Below, piece after piece: positions 58,387 through 64,000 of a stretch of DNA of 64,000 nt. How positions within the stretch are numbered: position 1 is the first letter of the stretch; every line of letters starts with the position of its first letter. Origin of the DNA: Hericium rajendrae (taxonomy: Eukaryota > Basidiomycota > Agaricomycetes > Russulales > Hericiaceae); assembly GCA_033439255.1 (NCBI GenBank), contig CM065889.1:372001-436000 (forward strand), read 5' to 3'. The translations under genes were made by a program, and so were the position numbers. The notes below the pieces were generated by a model. The model made no database searches and was not told the origin of the DNA. It was given only the letters and a program-made list of their open reading frames with translations.

Positions 58387-60758
58387 ATGGTGCAGAGAAG
58401 TCGGTTGATGGTCAGCCATTTCTTCGGCAATTGTAATAGTCCCCTCACCTCAGCGCAGGTCCATCGCAGGCCGAACAGCTCCTGCGAGTTACATCTGGGA
58501 TTGCAGCAGAACTCATTAAGGCGCACGATTCGAACCAGACTGTATCTCTCAATGAGCTTCGCTCCAAGATTAGCAAAAAGCATGGATATGGTGGAGTGCC
58601 TCGGCTCGTTGATATCATCAGTGCCATTCCAGATGAGTACAAGAAAGCCTTGCTGCCGAAGCTGAAGGCAAGACCGATCCGGACGGCCAGTGGGGTATGT
58701 CCCCTTTCTTTCTATCATATGTAAATTTGTTTTGACCCCGCATTAGATCGCAGTTGTCGCGGTTATGTGCAAGCCGCATCGGTGTCCGCACATCGCAATG
58801 ACCGGGAACATCTGCGTGTATGTTTGTTGTCACGAAGTTCGATCCTGTCCTGAAATTATGCCCAGATACTGTCCCGGAGGCCCAGACTCGGATTTCGACT
58901 ACAGCACACAAAGTTATACTGGTTATGAGCCAACAAGTATGCGTGCCATTCGAGCCCGATATGATCCATATGAGCAGACAAGAGGACGAGTGGAGCAGTT
59001 GAAGAGTCTGGGACACAGCGTTGACAAGGTGCGCGCCCCTTTATACATTTACCATTCACGGCTCATTTACATCATGGCGCGGATAGGTCGAGTTCATTGT
59101 CATGGGAGGCACTTTCATGAGCATGCCAGAAGACTATCGCAATAAGTTCATTGCCCAATTGCACAACGCACTATCTGGTTTTACAGGGACCGATTTAGAC
59201 GAGGCTGTTCGGTACGTTCCTTTTCCATATGCAAAGGCTTAGTGTCCTCATTCTCCATCATGCAGCTATTCGGAGCAAAGCAAGTCCAAAGCAATAGGCA
59301 TTACTATCGAGACACGGCCAGACTATTGCCTCAAGCCGCATCTGAGTCAAATGCTCCGCTACGGTTGCACACGCCTGGAGATCGGCGTACAGTCCGTCTA
59401 CGAGGATGTTGCACGCGATACGAACCGCGGGCACACCGTGCGTGCAGTCTCAGAGTCCTTCCATCTTGCAAAGGATGCAGGTTTCAAGGTTGTCGCGCAC
59501 ATGATGCCTGATCTTCCAAATGTTGGCATTGAACGGGACTTGGAGCAGTTCAAAGAGTATTTCGAGAATCCGGCGTTCAGAAGTGATGGATTGAAGATTT
59601 ACCCGACACTTGTGATTCGAGGGACTGGTCTATATGAGCTGTGGAGAACAGGGCGGTATAAGAACTATACACCAAATGTGTTGGTCGATGTTGTTGCGAG
59701 GATATTGGCGCTTGTACCTCCGTGGACGCGGGTATATCGAGTACAACGGTGAGTCTCTTGCTTCTACATAAAACATGGTAGACATGATTGCTGATTGAGG
59801 TTGCAGAGACATTCCTCTTCCCCTGGTCACCTCAGGCTGCGAAAATTCTGGGAATCTTCGCGAGCTTGCCCTGAACCGGATGAAGGACTTCGGCGCCGAA
59901 TGTCGCGACGTCCGTAACCGTGAGGTCGGAGTATGTGGCCATCCCCTTTTCTCCCTGTCCAGTAGTTCGTTAACAGTCCCCCACTCCAGATCCACGAAAT
60001 CCATCATAAAGTCCGCCCCGAGTCCGTGGAACTGCTCCGCCGAGACTACACCGCGAACGGCGGCTGGGAGACGTTCCTCTCGTACGAGGACCCCACGCTC
60101 GACATCCTCGTCGGCTTGCTCCGCCTGCGCAAGTGCTCCGAGGAGGGCACGTTCCGCCCTGAGCTCGTCCCGCGGAAAGTGCGGGTGCGCGACGAGAACG
60201 GCGAAGAGTGGGAGGAAGAGGGGGGAACGAGCATCGTGCGGGAGTTGCACGTGTATGGGACGGCGGTTCCTGTGCATGGGCGCGATCCGACAAAGTTCCA
60301 GCACCAGGTACGTGTTGTCGAGACTGTGCTTCCCGCACTCCCCCCTCTATACAATCTGCCTTCGTCGTCGAATGCCATCGCTATCGCATCGCCCCGCAAT
60401 GCCGACACGAGTCGCCGCGGCCTGCTTTGTCTTTTTCAATGAGTGTGAACTGCGTGCTAGGCGGGCAGAGACGCGAAGTGCAGAACCGCGTTCGCTGCGT
60501 ACTCCGAGCGGTGCTGACTAGGCTTGTGGCGTTTCCCCACCCAGGGCTTCGGAACGCTCCTGATGGAGGAGGCCGAGCGTATCGCGCGCGAGGAACACGG
60601 CAGTGTGAAGCTGGCGGTCATCTCTGGTATGTCCTTGTGCTGTATCGTGGACGGGCCGCGGAGGACTTACGTACGCCGCAGGTGTCGGGACGCGGGACTA
60701 TTACCGCAGGCTGGGGTATGAGCTGGACGGACCGTACATGAGCAAGATGCTTGTGTGA
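58387..60758 (+). CDS. ELP3: Elongator subunit 3 (radical SAM/GNAT tRNA-modifying enzyme)
   Basis: Elp3 is the catalytic subunit of Elongator, adding the carboxymethyl precursor at wobble uridines using SAM and acetyl-CoA. The ten exons are 58387-58403, 58454-58694, 58747-58817, 58866-59028, 59087-59211, 59266-59748, 59807-59930, 59990-60307, 60545-60626 and 60682-60758, totalling 1701 nt and 566 residues with no break. The Fe-S motif [14 protein letters not shown] (C-x9-C-x2-C) is followed by [20 protein letters not shown]. Further blocks are [70 protein letters not shown] and [16 protein letters not shown]. The acetyltransferase part, [20 protein letters not shown] and [20 protein letters not shown], ends the protein. 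Exon 1 is 17 nt (MVQRS plus two bases). Intron 8 is 237 nt, and all others are 48-59 nt. Confidence 0.97.
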
Positions 60759-61773
60759 TTGAGGCAGCGGCGAGGTAAAAGCAGAACGTGGCTTGGCGGA
60801 AAGTCTTCTGCGCACATGGTGTATTAACATTCATTCTGTGTTCTTGTAGCTCTAATCATTTCACTTTCCGAGTTGGTATCAGACCCTCCTGAGGGCGTTA
60901 ATAGGGACCTTGTCGATGGGCATGAAGGTATCTTATCCTAGTCCTCCTCGCCCAGATCGGCGCCGTTTTCGTTGAAAATTTTGTACGTCGTGCTTTTCCA
61001 ATTGCATAGTTGATATGTCAACTGTCATGAACTCATTTGACAGTGCTTTGTGGCGGGTATGGTGAATATACAGGCCCGTTCATCTAGCGTATATCTAATC
61101 GCAGCATGCCGAGGCGCAACGCCCTTAGAGAAAGAGACCGCACTGTTTGATGCGTCCGAAAGGTTATTCAGCACGTACTCACGAATCGCCAAACTACATA
61201 TTTCGGGTTCACCGTCCCGATGTCCCGGCCAATCATTCACCATCAAAGCTCCAAATTCTTTTGATGAAGACCCGTATAGACGACGCCAAATGCAGCCGGA
61301 TCAATTTTTATTCCTTTTTACTGGCTTTTCCAGCTGCTTGACGCCAGTCGATCATGATTCCTGTCATTGTTCTAGGCGCACAGTGCTCTGGTTTGCACAG
61401 AAGTCTCCTGGGTTCGGGATGAAGAACCGCGACCATCGCAAGCTGACGTACGTTCACATGTAAATCAATGATTCACATTAGAAGTTATGTAGTAGATATG
61501 TGACAATCTTGTAGATCCTGGATCAAGGCACATTATATACTGCGATCAGGTCGTACTTCCTACCAAGTGAGAGTCGCTGTGAGAAGATCACCGACGTCTT
61601 TAAAGTGAACGTATCGTGCACAACCATCAAACGTTGATGAATTAATGGCTCCCGGTGCATTTGGGATTAAGTACTATGTGCGATTATACAGACGCCCTTA
61701 CGAGGATCCGAAAGCTCGGCAACTTTAGAGGGATCGACTGTCATCATTTCCCCTTCGATTCAGGCCTATCTAC
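60759..61773. other. intergenic region left of the LTR element, no recognised gene
   Basis: The ELP3 3' region runs to about 61000. The open frame at 61050-61463 is preceded by no promoter signal I can see, and its product has no recognisable domain. The sequence just before the LTR (CTATCTAC) would carry the left target-site copy, but the right copy is outside the window. Confidence 0.5.
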
Positions 61774-61948
61774 TGTTGGAAGGTATTGGGCAGTCGGTGT
61801 AGGTACAAGTTATGATTAGTCAGCACATAGCTTTTCTACCGTTTGTGTTCTTAGTTCTTTTCCTCATGCGTTTACAAGAGCTCAGTTAAACACAATCTAT
61901 TCGTTTTATTCTCTATTCTGCTCCCCGGTTCTCGCGCAGTATTCAACA
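61774..61948 (+). repeat. 5' LTR (175 bp)
   Basis: The LTR begins TGTTGGAAGGTATTGGG and ends GTATTCAACA. It is intact, and it serves as the uninterrupted reference for the insertion site (GTTCTTA|GTTC) in the 3' copy. Its middle is AT-rich with CTTTTCTACC and TTCTTTTCC tracts. Confidence 0.8.
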
Positions 61949-62750
61949 TAAACGCATCACGGCTAGCTACCGCTAACCAAAGCTCGAGTCTCAGACCACT
62001 CGTATCGGGTTCTGCTCTCGAATCCAGACGACGATGCACCCGATCACGACGATCAAAGACCCGCAGGAGGCTCGCGGGCACGTGCAAAGACCTCACCGTC
62101 CGGAGGCACCACATACCGCGCCCGATGGTTGCGATCTATAACAGCTGCGCGCCGATGGACCTGGAGTAGACCACGGAGGCCCGAGCGATGATCGCCGGGA
62201 TAAGGCCCGCCCTAGGAGGATTGGACGCGTGCGCCGGGGAGCGATGCTCTGCCGGAGGGAATGCTGAACTGGGAGATGCGCACAAGCTGGTAGCAGCGGA
62301 GAATGGGCAGGCGACAGCAGGAGCAGTGGGAGCGGCATGTCTGGGGAGGGATTCCGCCAGTGAGTGCACCACGCAGGCTGCTCGAGGGATTGGGAAGTCC
62401 TCTGGAGGGGTCAGGAGCCTCATCTGGAGGCAAGAAGTCCTCTGTAGCGGCTGAGAGCCCTATCGGAGGCATCATGCGATGGCCTGGTCGACGGCCGCGC
62501 AAGTTCGTGCACCACGCACACTCAAGTCCGCCGGTTCGCGAGGCGGCATCTCACCCGATGTCAGGTTTGAGGGGGAGCAATTTTTTGTTGAGGAATTCTA
62601 CTACGGTATGGACTTCTACTCTACATGTTCTGGGTCCGTTATCCTTGTACCTCCTTTGACTGAGGGGGAGTGTTGGAAGGTATTGGGCAGTCGGTGTAGG
62701 TACAAGTTATGATTAGTCAGCACATAGCTTTTCTACCGTTTGTGTTCTTA

Positions 62751-62837
62751 CTGCTCTTTTAGGAAACCTTGCGTGGCGCGTCTGAACGCGCGGCGAAATC
62801 CCGAAACTCCCGAAAACTCGAAAAACTCGAGAAATTG
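62751..62837 (+). repeat. left terminal inverted repeat of the TA element
   Basis: This repeat is about 87 bp. It contains a short palindrome, GCGCG-TCTGAA-CGCGC, and ends in ACTCGAAAAACTCGAGAAA. Confidence 0.75.
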
Positions 62838-63884
62838 CGTAGACTGTTGCTCTCTGTCTATTTCTCCTCAGTCATCTCATGGTCTTTCGGGAAATCGACC
62901 CCAGCATCGAATAGCATGTAATTGAGTTGCTCAAAGATGAGTGGGGCAAGGATGCTGTTCCAAATCGGGAAGACCATCTTGCAAGACCTATGAGGTCTCG
63001 TTGGGAGAATATCGGGGCTTGGAACTCATCGAAAGCTTATAGATTTCCATTCTTATTGTCCAGAATAACATACAGTAGTTACATGATAAGATATGTACAT
63101 TTTTACCCCCTATAGCTCGGTGGCTTCATCATGCACGTACGGTGTGCAGTGGCGGCGTACAAACAGGTGGGCAGGGATGCTCCGGCAGGATGTGCGGGGA
63201 CAGAATGGATGTGCGGGCAAGCGTTTGACAAACAGATAGGCAGGAACGGGACATGCAGGAGCGGAAGTGAGCGAACGAGCATACGGGTGGGTGGATATGC
63301 GACAGGCGGGGTGGCATGTGATGGGCAAGCTGGCATGCGACGGCTGGATGCGCTGGCATGTTGCAGGGGGGGTGCGCACGCATGTCTGCATGCGTATGTG
63401 TTGCAGGAGGACGCGGAGGACGCGCATGGGTGAATGTCGCCAGTGTGGAAGCATACTCATCGCGCTGGTCTGTACGATTGTTATCTTCGTCTTGCTCATG
63501 CGAACGGCTCTTGACACGTCTGCCGTAGTCCGGTACGGCATACGAGCATGCAGAGAACGCAATGCACGAGGGGCCGCTGTGGTGCACTGGCTTCGACATA
63601 TGCTACTACGAGCATTCAGTCGAAATTCAGTTCAGAATGTTTGCGGACTCACGTTCAGGGTCGAGCCTGTCAATCTCCTCACTGGCTTCATCTGAGAACC
63701 CTTCTGAACCGTCATCCACACAAGGCCCATCGCGAGCCATCGCAGACAAGGCCTTCTTCATCACTAACGCTGATGACCTCGGAGTTGGGCATTTTGCAGA
63801 AAAAAGGTGGCAAATAGCTTGGGTTACAATATAACAAGAGCTCAGGACACGCAAATGATGATTATACGAGGTGTAGAAGATATG

Positions 63885-63974
63885 CTAGAGTTTCTCGAGT
63901 TTTTCGAGTTTTTCGAGTTTTCGGGATTTCGTGGCGCGTTCAGGCACGCCACGCAAGGTTTTCTGAATCAGCAG
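63885..63974 (-). repeat. right terminal inverted repeat of the TA element
   Basis: This repeat is about 90 bp and imperfectly complementary to the left one. It contains the hairpin CGTGGCG (63930-63936) and CGCCACG (63947-63953), and three tandem TTTTTCGAG-type units at its inner side. Confidence 0.75.
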
Positions 63975-64000
63975 TAGTTCTTTTCCTCATGCGTTTACAA

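Larger units (their letters stand above)
62751..63974. mobile_element. 1,224-bp inverted-repeat DNA element with TA target duplication
   Basis: The left end (from CTGCTCTTTTAGGAAACC) and the reverse complement of the right end (CTGCTGATTCAGAAAACC) align for about 87-90 bp. Shared blocks include CCTTGCGTGGCG, CTGAACGCGC, CGAAATCCCGAAA and tandem ACTCGAAAA units. The empty site in the 5' LTR reads GTTCTTAGTTC, while the filled site reads GTTCTTA-element-TAGTTC, so TA is duplicated. TA duplication suggests the Tc1/mariner/pogo superfamily, but the ends (CTGCT...AGCAG) are not a family signature I know. No transposase DDE frame is visible, so it is non-autonomous. The interior is G-rich on the plus strand between 63130 and 63440. 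Confidence 0.78.
61774..64000 (+). mobile_element. short non-autonomous LTR retroelement (TRIM-like), right end beyond the window
   Basis: The structure is a 175-bp 5' LTR (61774-61948), a 722-bp internal region (61949-62670) and a 3' LTR from 62671. The LTR starts TGTTGG and ends CAACA, the inverted TG..CA ends expected of an LTR. A polypurine tract (TGAGGGGGAG, 62661-62670) directly abuts the 3' LTR, which fixes the orientation as plus. Over all 104 bases that can be compared, the two LTRs are identical. The internal region has no gag, protease, integrase or reverse-transcriptase motif, so it needs a helper element. I did not recognise a tRNA primer-binding site. The 3' LTR is split by a DNA element (62751-63974). 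The family (copia or gypsy) cannot be told from this. Confidence 0.78.
62671..64000 (+). repeat. 3' LTR, split by an insertion and cut by the window edge
   Basis: Positions 62671-62750 equal 61774-61853, and 63977-64000 equal 61854-61877, with no mismatch. The remaining 71 bases of the LTR should follow beyond the window. Confidence 0.8.

Noticed and set aside
61050-61463. A 137-codon frame between ELP3 and the LTR element
   Set aside because: No domain, no promoter signal and no splice support.
61949-62670. A gag or polymerase remnant in the LTR element
   Set aside because: The frames at 62188-62659 are short and overlap on both strands. No zinc knuckle, DDE or YxDD-type motif is present.
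1-64000. CRISPR array, bacterial operon or prophage-like system
   Set aside because: Spliceosomal introns throughout and eukaryotic gene families exclude a prokaryotic reading. No regularly spaced repeats were seen.

Overview
The window reads as nuclear DNA of a filamentous basidiomycete, most likely an agaricomycete; the species is not resolved. The evidence is dense genes broken by many short introns (about 45-75 nt, GTRNGT donors, a CTNAC-type branch site, YAG acceptors), high-GC coding sequence, and basidiomycete-type proteins such as a PriB-like zinc-cluster regulator, a PHO80-type cyclin and an Asi-like membrane RING protein. I rebuilt exon structures by hand from splice signals and reading-frame continuity. 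Where exon lengths sum to a multiple of three the model is called intact.

Layout. 0-0.15 kb: 5' part of a mitoribosomal Mrp51-like gene (-). 1.4-3.1 kb: UDP-galactose/nucleotide-sugar transporter (-). 4.2-9.2 kb: IML1/DEPDC5, the GATOR1/SEACIT subunit that restrains TORC1 (+). 11.3-12.4 kb: NAA20, catalytic subunit of NatB (-). 14.7-15.8 kb: PHO80/PCL-type cyclin (-). 18.2-19.4 kb: small coiled-coil AT-hook protein (-). 23.7-25.8 kb: DHA1 MFS exporter (+). 26.6-27.7 kb: MDM12, an ERMES subunit (+). 27.9-30.4 kb: Asi-like membrane RING ubiquitin ligase (-). 30.6-32.4 kb: PGS1, phosphatidylglycerophosphate synthase (+). 32.7-33.7 kb: D-aminoacyl-tRNA deacylase (-). 33.8-34.6 kb: cyclophilin (+). 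35.6-38.3 kb: Cdc4-like F-box/WD40 protein (-). 38.5-39.0 kb: cupin (+). 45.2-48.6 kb: PriB-like Zn(II)2Cys6 regulator (+). 51.0-51.7 kb: small GPI-anchored secreted protein (+). 52.1-54.6 kb: large protein with PWWP/Tudor-like stretches (+). 55.6-58.0 kb: Golgi apyrase YND1 (-). 58.4-60.8 kb: ELP3 of Elongator (+).

The final 2.2 kb is a nested mobile element. It is a short, protein-less LTR element with identical LTR portions, whose 3' LTR is interrupted by a 1,224-bp TA-flanked inverted-repeat DNA element. It is the clearest unusual structure here.

The genes do not form one pathway. Most are housekeeping genes in divergent and convergent pairs. Two functional neighbourhoods can be seen: mitochondrial phospholipid biology (MDM12 and PGS1) and nutrient or cell-cycle control (IML1, cyclin, CDC4). 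I found no CRISPR array, rRNA, tRNA, secondary-metabolite cluster or evident new multi-gene system.

Quality caution: at least fifteen conserved genes' frames are broken by single-base gains or losses, usually in short homopolymers. They look like assembly errors, so most 'broken' genes here are probably intact in the organism.
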